Assembly: GCF_014651035.1 (NCBI RefSeq)
Contig: NZ_BMWC01000004.1
Coordinates: forward strand, 124,001-188,000
DNA length: 64,000 nt
Origin: Streptomyces lomondensis
Lineage (GTDB): Bacteria > Actinomycetota > Actinomycetes > Streptomycetales > Streptomycetaceae
Direction: 5' to 3'
The notes beneath the pieces were generated by a model. That model saw nothing but the letters and a program-made list of their open reading frames with translations, had not been told where the DNA came from and did not search any database. Made by a program: the position numbers and the translations under genes. Positions 50,705 to 59,547 of the stretch are shown in pieces (the first letter of the stretch is position 1; each line of letters opens with the position of its first letter).

Positions 50705-51882
50705 CCGGCACCGAGGAACTGCGCCGCCGTACCCGGGAGTTGCTGGCCGCGCACCCGCCGGCCTCGACCGACCGCCTGGACTTCCTCCGGGCCCGCTTCG
50801 ACGCCGGACTCGCCTGGGTGCACTACCCCGAGGGCCTCGGCGGCCTCGGCGCACCCCGTTCCCTCCAGGCCGTCGTGGACGCCGAACTGGAGGCCGCCGG
50901 GGCCCCCGACAACGACCCGCGGCGCATCGGCATCGGCCTCGGCATGGCCGCGCCGACCATCCTGGGCTTCGGCACCGAGGAGCAGAAGCGGCGGTTCCTG
51001 CGGCCGCTGTGGACCGGGGAGGAGGTCTGGTGCCAGCTCTTCAGCGAGCCGGGGGCCGGATCCGACCTGGCCGCGCTCGGCACCCGGGCCGTCCGTGAGG
51101 GCGACGAGTGGGTGGTCAACGGGCAGAAGGTCTGGACGTCCAGCGCCCATGTGGCCCGCTGGGCGATCCTCATCGCCCGCACCGACCCGGACGTGCCCAA
51201 GCACCGGGGCATCACCTACTTCGTCTGCGACATGACCGACCCGGGCGTCGAGGTGCGCCCGCTGCGGCAGATCACCGGCGAGGCCGAGTTCAACGAGGTG
51301 TTCCTCACCGACGTCCGCATCCCGGACACGCACCGCCTCGGCGAGGTCGGCGAGGGCTGGAAGGTCGCCCAGACCACGCTGAACAACGAGCGCGTGGCCA
51401 TCGGCGGCATGCGACTGCCCCGCGAGGGCGGCATGATCGGCCCGGTCTCGAAGACCTGGCGCGAGCGGCCCGAGCTGCGCACCCACGACCTGCACCAGCG
51501 GCTGCTGAAGCTGTGGGTGGAGGCCGAGGTCTCCCGCCTCACCGCGGAGCGGCTGCGCCAGCAGCTCGTCGCCGGCCAGCCCGGCCCCGAGGGCGCTGGC
51601 ATGAAGCTGGCCTTCGCCCGCCTCAACCAGGAGATCAGCGGCCTGGAGGTGGAACTCCTCGGCGAGGAGGGCCTGTTGTACGACGACTGGACCATGCGGC
51701 GGCCGGAGCTGGTCGACTTCACCGGCCGCGAGGCCGGCTACCGCTACCTGCGCTCCAAGGGCAACAGCATCGAGGGCGGGACCAGCGAGGTCCTGCTGAA
51801 CATCGTCGCCGAGCGGGTCCTCGGCCTGCCCGCCGAGCCGCGCACCGACAAGGACGTCGCCTGGAAGGACCTCGCCCGATGA
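50701..51882 (+). CDS. Acyl-CoA dehydrogenase, catalytic subunit
   Basis: A 393-residue acyl-CoA dehydrogenase with the catalytic glutamate kept (GNSIEGGTSEVLLNIVAERVLGLP). FAD-binding segments are CQLFSEPGAGSDLAALGTRA and WVVNGQKVWTSSAHVA. It overlaps both neighbours by ATGA junctions. The gene order of one dehydrogenase with the catalytic Glu and one without matches the alpha2beta2 heterotetramers known from mycobacterial sterol catabolism (ChsE/FadE pairs), suggesting a bulky or cyclic acyl-CoA substrate. Confidence 0.9.
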   Translation: MTGTEELRRRTRELLAAHPPASTDRLDFLRARFDAGLAWVHYPEGLGGLGAPRSLQAVVDAELEAAGAPDNDPRRIGIGLGMAAPTILGFGTEEQKRRFLRPLWTGEEVWCQLFSEPGAGSDLAALGTRAVREGDEWVVNGQKVWTSSAHVARWAILIARTDPDVPKHRGITYFVCDMTDPGVEVRPLRQITGEAEFNEVFLTDVRIPDTHRLGEVGEGWKVAQTTLNNERVAIGGMRLPREGGMIGPVSKTWRERPELRTHDLHQRLLKLWVEAEVSRLTAERLRQQLVAGQPGPEGAGMKLAFARLNQEISGLEVELLGEEGLLYDDWTMRRPELVDFTGREAGYRYLRSKGNSIEGGTSEVLLNIVAERVLGLPAEPRTDKDVAWKDLAR

Positions 51883-52952
51883 GCGACCTGTTGTACTCGG
51901 AAGAGGAAGAGGCGCTCCGCGCCGCCGTCCGCGACCTGCTCACCGACCAGTGCGACGCGCCCGGCGTCATCGCCCGCACCGAGTCGGACGCCCCGCACCA
52001 CCTGGCGCTGTGGAAGACACTCACCGACGGCATGGGCCTCGCGGGCCTGCTGGTGCCCGAGGAACTGGGCGGCCAGGGCGCCACGCACCGGGAAGCCGCC
52101 GTGGTGCTGGAGGAACTGGGCCGCGCGGTCGCACCCGTGCCGTATCTGACGAGCGCGGTCGTCGCCACCGAGGCGCTGCTCGCCTGCGGCACCGAGGACC
52201 TGCTGCGCGAGCTGGCGTCCGGGACGTCGATCGGCGTCCTCGCGGTCGCCCTCAACGTCGCACCGGGCGCCGCCTACAAGGTCGTCCGGCACGAGGGCGG
52301 CGTGCTGCGCGGCGAGCTGACCGGCATCGCCGACGCGGCCGTCGCGGACGTGCTGCTCGTGCCGGCCGACGACGGCGGCCTGTACGCGGTCGACGCCACC
52401 GCCGCGACCGTCACGCCCCAGATCTCGCTGGATCTGACCCGGCCGCTCGCGACCGTCGCCCTCGACGGAGTGCGGGGCCGCCTTCTGGGCGACGCCGAGC
52501 CCGCCCTGCGCCGGGCCCTGCGCGCCGGGGCCGGGCTGCTCGCCTCCGAGCAGTTCGGCCTGGCCGACCGGTCGCTGACGGACACCGTCCGCTACCTGAA
52601 GGAACGCAAGCAGTTCAACCGGCCCGTCGGTGGCTTCCAGGCGCTCAAGCACCGGCTGGCCCAGCTGTGGCTGGAGGTCGTCAACCTCCGCGCGGCGGCC
52701 CGCAATGCCGCTGACGCCCTGGCGAGGGGCGAGGACGTCGACATGGCCGTCACTGTCGCCCAGGCCTACGCGGCGCCGGTCGCCGTGCACGCCGCCGAGG
52801 AGGCCCTGCAGCTGCACGGCGGTCTCGGCATGACCTGGGAGCACCCGGCGCACCTGTACCTCAAGCGCGCCAAGGCCGACTCCCTCGCCTACGGCACGGC
52901 GGGCGCCCACCGGGAGGCACTGGCCGCACTGGCCGACCTCCAGGCCCCCTGA
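51879..52952 (+). CDS. Acyl-CoA dehydrogenase-like partner subunit
   Basis: A 357-residue acyl-CoA dehydrogenase homologue. The N-terminal helical and beta domains are present (GLLVPEELGGQGATHREAAVV), and the C-terminal domain has RYLKERKQFNRPVGGFQALKHRLA and LHGGLGMTWEHPAHLYLKRA. The segment that normally holds the catalytic Glu lacks it. It probably pairs with the preceding dehydrogenase and supplies FAD contacts. Overlap with that gene is ATGA, and a terminator follows. Confidence 0.88.
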   Translation: MSDLLYSEEEEALRAAVRDLLTDQCDAPGVIARTESDAPHHLALWKTLTDGMGLAGLLVPEELGGQGATHREAAVVLEELGRAVAPVPYLTSAVVATEALLACGTEDLLRELASGTSIGVLAVALNVAPGAAYKVVRHEGGVLRGELTGIADAAVADVLLVPADDGGLYAVDATAATVTPQISLDLTRPLATVALDGVRGRLLGDAEPALRRALRAGAGLLASEQFGLADRSLTDTVRYLKERKQFNRPVGGFQALKHRLAQLWLEVVNLRAAARNAADALARGEDVDMAVTVAQAYAAPVAVHAAEEALQLHGGLGMTWEHPAHLYLKRAKADSLAYGTAGAHREALAALADLQAP

Positions 52953-52999
52953 CGTACACCCGGCCGACACCGGGCAACAGCCCGCCGAAAACCCGGAAA

Positions 53000-53027
53000 A
53001 GCCCGTCCCACCTGGGGCGGGCCTTTT
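53000..53027 (+). terminator. Terminator with T-tract
   Basis: AGCCCGTCCC-ACCT-GGGGCGGGCCTTTTC: an imperfect 9-10 bp stem followed by four T, about 50 bases after the last acyl-CoA dehydrogenase stop. Confidence 0.8.
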
Positions 53028-53158
53028 CGTGCACCCCGGCCCGGTGAAGTGAACGCACAGCGGCGGTCCGGCCAACTCCCCGCGCGGGCCTGCTCCTTGG
53101 CGCTATCGGGACCTCATACTCGCAGGGTTCCCGTACGGCACTTCCAGGGAGGCAGAGC

Positions 53159-54022
53159 ATGGCCCTCACCACCCGTCGCAGAGCCCTCACCACCCTCGGC
53201 GCAGCCCTCGCGGGCGCGGTCGCCCTGCCCGCCACCGACGCACTGGCCGGCGAACGGCGGCACCGGCCCCGCCCGTTGTGGCGCGCCCACGCCCACAACG
53301 ACTACGAGCACCCGCGGCCGTTGTTCGACGCCCTCGACCACCGCTTCGGCAGCGTCGAGGCCGACATCTACCTCGTCGGAGACCAGCTCCTCGTCGCCCA
53401 CGACCCGGAGGACCTCGACCCGGCCCGCACGCTCGAGTCCCTCTACCTCGACCCGCTCGCCGCCCGCGTCCGGGCCAACTGGGGTTCCGTGTACCGGGGA
53501 CACCGGGGCTCGCTGCAACTGCTCATCGACATCAAGACCGACGGTGCGTCGACCTATCTCGAACTCGACCGCCACCTCCGGCGTTACCGGCACCTGTTCA
53601 CCACGTACGCCCACGGCCGCGTCCACCGCGGCCCGGTCACCGCGGTCATCTCCGGCGACCGCGCGGCCCGCGTCCCCATGGAGGCTCAGACGGTCCGGCG
53701 CGCCTTCTACGACGGCCGGCTCGCCGACCTCGGCAGCCAGGCACCGGCCTCCTTCATCCCGCTGATCAGCGACAACTGGACGCTCAACTTCACCTGGCAG
53801 GGCGTGGGCGCGTTCCCTGACGCCGAGCGGCAGAAGCTGCGGGGCATCGTCGAGGCCGCCCACCGGCGCGGGCAGAAGGTGCGGTTCTGGGCGACGCCGG
53901 ACCAGGTCGGACCCGCCCGGGACGCGCTCTGGGGCGAACTGCTCGCCGCGGACGTCGACCACCTCAACACCGACGACCTCGCCGGCCTGGAGGCGTTCCT
54001 GGACGCCCGGCGGGCGGCCTAG
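53159..54022 (+). CDS. Secreted phosphoesterase of the PI-PLC/GDPD-like superfamily
   Basis: A 287-residue exported protein. The twin-arginine leader reads TTRRRALTTLG, and the signal peptide ends near residue 30 (DALAG). The TIM-barrel hydrolase has the motifs HAHNDYEHPRP (His pair and Asn), EADIYLV, VAHDPEDL and LLIDIKTD, as in the PI-PLC/glycerophosphodiester phosphodiesterase superfamily, including Aim6-like proteins. The substrate is unknown. ATG 53159 is preceded by GGGAGG. It stands alone, between two terminator or intergenic regions. Confidence 0.83.
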   Translation: MALTTRRRALTTLGAALAGAVALPATDALAGERRHRPRPLWRAHAHNDYEHPRPLFDALDHRFGSVEADIYLVGDQLLVAHDPEDLDPARTLESLYLDPLAARVRANWGSVYRGHRGSLQLLIDIKTDGASTYLELDRHLRRYRHLFTTYAHGRVHRGPVTAVISGDRAARVPMEAQTVRRAFYDGRLADLGSQAPASFIPLISDNWTLNFTWQGVGAFPDAERQKLRGIVEAAHRRGQKVRFWATPDQVGPARDALWGELLAADVDHLNTDDLAGLEAFLDARRAA

Positions 54023-54142
54023 AGCGGGCGGAACACCACACGTTCGGCGGACAGGTCAGCCGCCCGGACGAACCCTCCGCTACGCCACACTTACGGCCGA
54101 ACGCCGTGAACCGGACATGGCGGCGTGGCGGAGGAGTTGACG

Positions 54143-54337
54143 ATGGCCATTTCCATCTCTGTGGTGCTGCTGCTCGTGATCCTGGCGGTGATCTTCCTGC
54201 GCAACGGCGGGCTGAAGGTCTCCCACGCGCTGGTCTGCCTGCTGCTCGGCTTCTACCTGGCGAGCACCAGCATCGCCCCCACCATCCACAGCGGCCTCAC
54301 GGCGACGGCCGAGATCGTCAGCAGTCTGCGGCCCTGA
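54143..54337 (+). CDS. Conserved small membrane protein
   Basis: A 64-residue protein of two hydrophobic segments (about 4-22 and 30-50): ISVVLLLVILAVIFLRNGG, then KVSHALVCLLLGFYLASTS, and an ending IHSGLTATAEIVSSLRP. This pattern recurs in Streptomyces as a short conserved protein without known function. ATG 54143, 7 bases after GGAGGAG, is preferred to the in-frame GTG 54125. It is convergent with the phosphodiester glycosidase gene, only 3 bases between stops. Confidence 0.72.
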   Translation: MAISISVVLLLVILAVIFLRNGGLKVSHALVCLLLGFYLASTSIAPTIHSGLTATAEIVSSLRP

Positions 54338-54340
54338 CGG

Positions 54341-55579
54341 TCACGTCCCTGAGAACACGCCGATGCCGTTCGGAACGGCCCGTTCGGCACCACCGCTCGG
54401 ATGGTTGCGCACGGAGACGGCGCTCGCGCCCGGCTTCCGGGCGACCAGCGTCGACGAGCCGCCGCCGTCCAGGCTGAAGGCGTCGTCCGAGCCCAGCTTC
54501 CGCATGGCGTCGGCCACTTCGGCGATCGTCAGGCCGCTGCGGTAGGCGGCCGCGCCGTCCAGCGCGAGCAGCAGCATGCGCCGCCCGCCGTCGGCGATCC
54601 CCACCGCCGTACGGACGGCCGCGGTCGTGTCGTCGAGACCCGCCAGCGGCCGGCCGCCCGTGAGGACCGGGTAGCCGCCGAGGGCGAGGCGGTACGGGGT
54701 GCCGCTCGTGGCCGCCACGAGAGCGTGCTCGATCTCGACCGCCTCACCGGTGGAGAACTTCCGCAGCTGCTGGGCGCCCGCCTCCCGGCCGACCAGCACG
54801 GTGGTCCCCGCGGCGATGGGACCGCTGCCGGGCGTGTCGGCGGCCGAGACGACCTTTCCGTCGCGGACCGTCACCTCGTAGGTGTCCGTGCTGCACGGCG
54901 CGGCCCGGTCCGTGTCCGTGCCGCAGGTGGCGCGCACCCGGGAGGCGCTGCCCCAGTCGGCGGTGAACGCGCCGACGGAACCCACAGGCAGCGCGTACTG
55001 GTTGAGCCCCCCGAGCGGCAGCTGCGCCTCGGAGGTGCGGACGGAGCCGTTCAGCGCCAGCCGGTCCAGCCGCGCCACTCCGTCGGTACCGACGCCGAAC
55101 ACGTCCTCGGTGGTCGTGCCGGGCGGCAGCGCCGGCCCGAAACGCTGGCCGTTCGGCACGGCCGCCTTGAGCGTCCGCCCGGCCGCGATCGCCGGACCCA
55201 CGCTCGCGCCGGTCGCCTCCACGCCCGGGTGCTGCGTCTCGGTGATGTTGAAGAAGTCGCCGTTGACCCCGGCGACCGCCCCCTGCGCGTCGGCCATCCG
55301 CGAGACCTGCGCGCGCGAGGCCACCGCCCCGGGGTACAGCAGATCGACCCGTACCTGCGGATGGCCCAGGTCGACCTTCAGCACATGCGCGTGCGTCACC
55401 CCCTTGGCGGCCTTGATGTCGAACTCCTCGTACGTGACGCCCGGCGCGACCCGTACGCCCTTCTGGACGGCGCCGGCCGGTGCCGCCCCCGCCAGGGCCG
55501 CACCGGCCAGTGCCCCGAACGCCGTGAGGAACGCCAGTACCGCTCTGCCTGCTCCCCGTCGTGTGTGACGACCTGTCAC
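54341..55579 (-). CDS. Secreted phosphodiester glycosidase (NAGPA/DUF2233 family)
   Basis: A 412-residue exported protein related to N-acetylglucosamine-1-phosphodiester alpha-N-acetylglucosaminidase. The signal peptide is at about 1-36 (AVLAFLTAFGALAGAALAGA, then APAGA). Family motifs are AGVNGDFFNI near residue 100, RTAVGIADGGRRMLLLALDG, and the C-terminal DAFSLDGGGSSTLVAR. GTG 55579 with AGGGGG upstream is chosen; the longer frame has no similarity. The substrate outside the cell is unknown, perhaps teichoic-acid or sugar phosphodiesters. Confidence 0.85.
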   Translation of the reverse strand: MTGRHTRRGAGRAVLAFLTAFGALAGAALAGAAPAGAVQKGVRVAPGVTYEEFDIKAAKGVTHAHVLKVDLGHPQVRVDLLYPGAVASRAQVSRMADAQGAVAGVNGDFFNITETQHPGVEATGASVGPAIAAGRTLKAAVPNGQRFGPALPPGTTTEDVFGVGTDGVARLDRLALNGSVRTSEAQLPLGGLNQYALPVGSVGAFTADWGSASRVRATCGTDTDRAAPCSTDTYEVTVRDGKVVSAADTPGSGPIAAGTTVLVGREAGAQQLRKFSTGEAVEIEHALVAATSGTPYRLALGGYPVLTGGRPLAGLDDTTAAVRTAVGIADGGRRMLLLALDGAAAYRSGLTIAEVADAMRKLGSDDAFSLDGGGSSTLVARKPGASAVSVRNHPSGGAERAVPNGIGVFSGT

Positions 55580-55705
55580 CGTGCCCCCTGATGTCTCGTC
55601 AACTGTCCCGACACTCAGGGGCAGTGCACCAGACCGCGGGGGCCGGCAGGGTGGCTGAGCGCGCACTACGCGGGAACGGCTGAAAAAACTACCCCTCCGG
55701 GTGCT

Positions 55706-56878
55706 TCAGCTGTCGTCCGTTCCGGTGGCGTACGGCGTGTAGTGCGCGGGCGCGTGGTCGATCGGCAGGTGCGGCCGCCAGGCGGTGAGGGCCTGCGCGC
55801 TGCACACGAACAGCTGCTCCGGCAGCCGGTCCAGGGCGAACCAGCGCCAGCGGCCCACGCTCTCCCCGGGCTGGTCCGAGGGCTCGCCCCGCCAGGCGGT
55901 GACCCGGGCCGGCACGGTCACCCGGACGACACCGCCCGCGTCGTCCAGGAGCGTCCCCAGCAGCCGGACGTCCTGCGGCCGTGCCTCGATCCCCGTCTCC
56001 TCGGCGAGCTCGCGCACGACCGCCTCCGGCAGCGACTCCCCGGGCTCCACCGTCCCGCCGGGCAGCTCCCACGTCCCGCGCCGGTGCCGGCCGAGCAGCA
56101 GTCCGCGCGGCCCGTACAGGACTGCGCCGACGCCGAGCGCCGCATGCGCCACCGGCGGCCTCCCGACGCGGGGCCGGGAGGAGACGCGGACGGGCCGGGT
56201 CACCTGGAACAGCCGGTAGGACGCCTGGTTGCCGTCCTGCGGCGGGTCGAGGACGTCGACGCGCTCCACACGCAGCCCGTACTCGGTGAGCAGCTCCGTC
56301 CACAGCTCCGGGGTCAGGACCCACATCTGGACGGTGACGTCACCGCCGCCCGCCAGCCGCAGGATCTCCGGCCGGGCGCGGACACGGTCCGACGGGCCGT
56401 CACCGCGCGCGTTGGTGTGCAGCACCGTGAAGCAGAGCCTGCCGCCCGGTCTGAGCGCCCCGGCGAGGGCGGGCAGCAGCCGGTGCGGGTCCAGGTACGG
56501 GACGGCGTTGACGGAGTAGACGACGTCGTACGGCTCGGCCGAGCGCAGGTACTCGACCGCGTCGGCCAGGACCAGCCGCAGTCCGGGCAGCGAGCCGTAC
56601 CGGGCACGGGCCCGTTCGCACTGGCCGGGCGAGGCGTCGACCGCGTCCACCAGCGCGCCGTGGGCCCGGACCAGATGCGCGGCGTGCCGGGCCGGACCGC
56701 ACCCGAGATCCAGCACCCGCCGGCCCGTCAGCTCCCCGAGCACCTCCGCCCCCGGCCCGCCGCCCCCGAACCCCCAGTCGAGCCCTGCCGCTTCGGGCAG
56801 CACCGTGCCGCGCCGCAGATGATGTGCCCCGTACACCTCCCACGCCTCGGCGTTGACCGCCTCCGGTCGGCTCGGCAA
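55706..56878 (-). CDS. Methyltransferase-NUDIX fusion protein
   Basis: A two-domain protein of 390 residues. The N-terminal class I SAM methyltransferase (about 1-225) has the SAM loop VLDLGCGPARHA (55-66) and a VDAVDAS acidic strand. The C-terminal NUDIX domain (about 240-375) has a complete box from Gly274 to about residue 296 (GTVEPGESLP, then EAVVRELAEETGI). The start is TTG 56878 or, 7 codons later, GTG 56857 beside GGAGG. This fusion is known in Streptomyces, but I know of no studied example. It begins 3 bases after the DUF5519 gene. Confidence 0.85.
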   Translation of the reverse strand: MPSRPEAVNAEAWEVYGAHHLRRGTVLPEAAGLDWGFGGGGPGAEVLGELTGRRVLDLGCGPARHAAHLVRAHGALVDAVDASPGQCERARARYGSLPGLRLVLADAVEYLRSAEPYDVVYSVNAVPYLDPHRLLPALAGALRPGGRLCFTVLHTNARGDGPSDRVRARPEILRLAGGGDVTVQMWVLTPELWTELLTEYGLRVERVDVLDPPQDGNQASYRLFQVTRPVRVSSRPRVGRPPVAHAALGVGAVLYGPRGLLLGRHRRGTWELPGGTVEPGESLPEAVVRELAEETGIEARPQDVRLLGTLLDDAGGVVRVTVPARVTAWRGEPSDQPGESVGRWRWFALDRLPEQLFVCSAQALTAWRPHLPIDHAPAHYTPYATGTDDS

Positions 56879-56881
56879 GGC

Positions 56882-57277
56882 TCAGCCGCCCGCCGCCGCG
56901 TCGCGCGGCAGCACCGTGACGCGGTGGAAGTTGCACCCGACGAGCCGTGGCTCGCCGGTGTCGGGCCGGGCCTGGTGGGCCTTGAGGGCGCCGCTCACCA
57001 GGGTCAGCAGCAGGTCGACGTCCGCCTCGCAGTCGAGGTGGATCGTCACCCAGCACGATCCGGGAACCAGGCGGATGGCGCTCGAACCGGCGAGGTCGTA
57101 GTGGAAGCGCTGGATGGCCCGGCGGGTGAGGTGGAGGTCCACGTCCCGTGCTGAGTGGAAGTGGACGATCTCGTCACGGACGGAACGGAGCGCCCGTCCG
57201 GTACCGCAACTCGCCGGGCCCGCCATGAGATCGGGCCAGGCTTGCAGGCGCTCCAGGGCGCGCTGGGCCAGAGTCAT
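56882..57277 (-). CDS. DUF5519 (luciferase-domain) protein
   Basis: A 131-residue protein resembling the DUF5519 family: ALERLQAWPDLMAGPASCGT followed by GRALRSVRDEIVHFH, then DLHLTRRAIQRF. The HFHS segment is the best-conserved part. No enzymatic motif can be pointed to. ATG 57275-57277 is the natural start. It ends 3 bases before the methyltransferase-NUDIX gene and is likely co-transcribed with it. The family name comes from weak resemblance to luciferases, not from activity. Confidence 0.65.
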   Translation of the reverse strand: MTLAQRALERLQAWPDLMAGPASCGTGRALRSVRDEIVHFHSARDVDLHLTRRAIQRFHYDLAGSSAIRLVPGSCWVTIHLDCEADVDLLLTLVSGALKAHQARPDTGEPRLVGCNFHRVTVLPRDAAAGG

Positions 57278-57370
57278 GGTCCCATCGTCGCCTGATTACC
57301 GTTCCGCAACCAGAGGTTGAGTGGTTTGTAACCGGGACGTGAGGTGGGCGAGGGGGCGGCTGCCGTCGCG

Positions 57371-57967
57371 TCAGGCGGAGTTGACCAGTCTGAGGTAGCG
57401 CTTCCAGTCCCAGTGGCGGCCCGGATCCGTGTGGTCGCTGCCCGGTACCTCGTGGTGGCCGATGATGTGCGCGCGGTTCCGGGGGATGTCGTACCTGGCG
57501 CAGATCGCCGCGGTGAGCCGGGCAGACCTCTCGTACATGGCGTCGGTGAAGTACCCGGGCCGGTCCACCCAGCCCTCGTGCTCGATGCCGATGGTGCGGG
57601 TGTTGTAGTCCCAGTTGCCCGCGTGCCACGCGATGTCCGACTCGCGCACGCACTGGGCCACCTTTCCGTCCGAGCGCACCACGTAGTGCGCGGACACCTT
57701 GGTCCTGGGGTTCCGGAAGACGGACAGGGTGCCGGCGTAGGTCGTCTGCGCGACGTGGATGACCACATAGTGCAGCGGATGGGCGCGGGGGCGGTGCGAC
57801 GGCGTGTAGTTGGCGCGGATCGCCGGGTGCCACGCGGCTCCGGGATGGTCGACGGCCCGGGGCCGGGCGGCGGCCCGGGCGTCGGGCAAGAGGGCCAGGG
57901 GGACGGCGGTGAGGGCGGCTCCCTTGAGGAGGCCTCGCCTGCTGGGGAAGAGAGTGGTCCGTTCCAT
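57371..57967 (-). CDS. Secreted N-acetylmuramoyl-L-alanine amidase (Amidase_2)
   Basis: A zinc amidase of 198 residues cutting the bond between muramic acid and the peptide stem. Twin-arginine leader: SRRGLLKG (9-16), with the signal ending near residue 33. The T7-lysozyme/AmpD-like domain has His71 (VVIHVAQT), HAGNWDYNTRTIGIEHEGW and the zinc/catalytic region HHEVPGSDHTDPGRHWDW. ATG 57965-57967 sits at the signal peptide. It acts outside the membrane on peptidoglycan and stands alone. Confidence 0.9.
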   Translation of the reverse strand: MERTTLFPSRRGLLKGAALTAVPLALLPDARAAARPRAVDHPGAAWHPAIRANYTPSHRPRAHPLHYVVIHVAQTTYAGTLSVFRNPRTKVSAHYVVRSDGKVAQCVRESDIAWHAGNWDYNTRTIGIEHEGWVDRPGYFTDAMYERSARLTAAICARYDIPRNRAHIIGHHEVPGSDHTDPGRHWDWKRYLRLVNSA

Positions 57968-58191
57968 GAGTGGGTGCCTTCCGGGTTCGACGGGCGGTGT
58001 CACTCGCTCAACTGCGCAGAGCGGCGGCCGTTGTGGTCGCGGCTCGCGTGGATCAAGTTACGGCGCCTGCCGGTCGGCCGGCGGAACGCGATCTGATTCC
58101 GTGGACGGGCCGGAGAATGTGGACAACTCGCTCACGCGGTCGGGTGATTGGGGACGATGGATGACACGCGGCCCTTTGCGACGGACCCTTT

Positions 58192-59427
58192 TCAGGCCCG
58201 CTCGGCGACGGCCGCCGGATCGTCCAGCACCGCCCGCACCACCGAGTGCGCCGCACCGAGCAGCGGCCCCTGTGGGCCCAGCTGGGACACGGTCACGGGA
58301 CAGACCGGGCCCGCGGTGCGCCGCGCCAGCTCGTCCCGCAGCGAGGGCAGCAGCCACGGCGCCACGCCGGACAGCTCCCCGCCCAGCACCACACCGTCCG
58401 GATCGAGCAGGTTGACCGCCCCGGTCAGGGCGACACCGAGCGCGGTGCCCGCGTCGCGCAGGGCCCGGCGCACGTCCTCGTCGCCGTCCGCGGCGCGCCC
58501 CGCGAGCAGTCCCACGCGGTCCTCGTCCGGCTCCAGACCGGCCGCGCGCAGCACGGCCTCCTCGCCGGCGTACTGCTCCAGGCACCCGCGTCCGCCGCAC
58601 GCGCACTCCGGCCCGTCGGGCTGGACCGGCACGTGCCCCAACTCGCCCGCGAAACCGCGCGTTCCGCGCAGCAGCCCGCCGTCCACCACGACCGCCGCAC
58701 CGATGCCGATCTCCGCCGACACGTGCAGGAAGTCGCGCGGCGTGCCGTCACCGAGCCAGAGCTCGGCGAGCGCGCCGAAGTTGGCCTCGTTGTCCACCGT
58801 CAGCGGGAACTCCGCCGGCAGCAGGTCACCGAGGTCCGTGTCGTGCCAGTCGAGGTTCGGGGCGCGGACGACGGTCCGGGAGTCGCGCGCCACCAGACCC
58901 GGTACGGCCACGGCGAGCCCGGCCGGCCACAGGCCCTCGCCCTCCGCCTCGGCGACGACCTCCAGGATCAGTGCGGTGAGCTCCGCGATCACGGGCTCGG
59001 GGGAGCGGCCGCGGTTCGCGCCCTGCCGTATCGCCCGCGCCCGGGTCGTGCCGCGCAGGTCGACGGCGCAGACCGCGAGATGGTCGACGCCGACCTCCGC
59101 GCCGATCCCGGCCGGGCCGCGCGCGCTGACGGCGAGCGCGGAGCCGGGGCGGCCCACCCGGCCCGGCCGCTCGGGCCCCAGCTCCTCGATCAGCCCCGAG
59201 CGGATCAGCTCGTCGACCAGCGTCGACACCGCCGCCCGGGTCAGGCCGATCCGGGCGGCCACGGCGGCCCGGGACAGCGGCCCCTCGGCGCGGACGGCGT
59301 GCATGACGCGGGCGAGGTTGCGGCGGCGCATGCCCTGCTGGGTGTCGGGCGTCGCCCGCCGCGGGCCGCCCGCGTGCGGCGCACGCCCCGGTTCGCCGGG
59401 GCGGGTCTCGTGCGGCGGTGCGGTCAT
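58192..59427 (-). CDS. ROK-family transcriptional regulator (XylR/NagC type)
   Basis: A 411-residue regulator with an N-terminal winged helix-turn-helix (about 30-92; NLARVMHAVRAEGPLSRAAV, then GLTRAAVSTLVDELIRSGLI) and a ROK sugar-binding domain (about 105-400), with zinc motif CACGGRGCLEQ and the ASP-box-like VDNEANFGALAELW. It lies downstream of xylB on the same strand, so it probably represses the xylose genes and responds to xylose. It may bind the inverted repeats in the xylA/xylB interval. Confidence 0.88.
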   Translation of the reverse strand: MTAPPHETRPGEPGRAPHAGGPRRATPDTQQGMRRRNLARVMHAVRAEGPLSRAAVAARIGLTRAAVSTLVDELIRSGLIEELGPERPGRVGRPGSALAVSARGPAGIGAEVGVDHLAVCAVDLRGTTRARAIRQGANRGRSPEPVIAELTALILEVVAEAEGEGLWPAGLAVAVPGLVARDSRTVVRAPNLDWHDTDLGDLLPAEFPLTVDNEANFGALAELWLGDGTPRDFLHVSAEIGIGAAVVVDGGLLRGTRGFAGELGHVPVQPDGPECACGGRGCLEQYAGEEAVLRAAGLEPDEDRVGLLAGRAADGDEDVRRALRDAGTALGVALTGAVNLLDPDGVVLGGELSGVAPWLLPSLRDELARRTAGPVCPVTVSQLGPQGPLLGAAHSVVRAVLDDPAAVAERA

Positions 59428-59547
59428 GCCTGCGTCAGCCTCCGGGCTGGGTCCGGGGTTCGGGTGGACACCCGGCGGTGGGCGTCCACGGGATCGTTCG
59501 AGTCAGCTCCGCGCCTCCACGGGGTCGTCGCGTCGGCTCCAGTTCCG

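Noticed and set aside
53277..53820. Alternative plus-strand frame inside the phosphoesterase gene
   Set aside because: Pro/Arg-rich frame shadow; the frame at 53159 has the Tat signal and hydrolase motifs.
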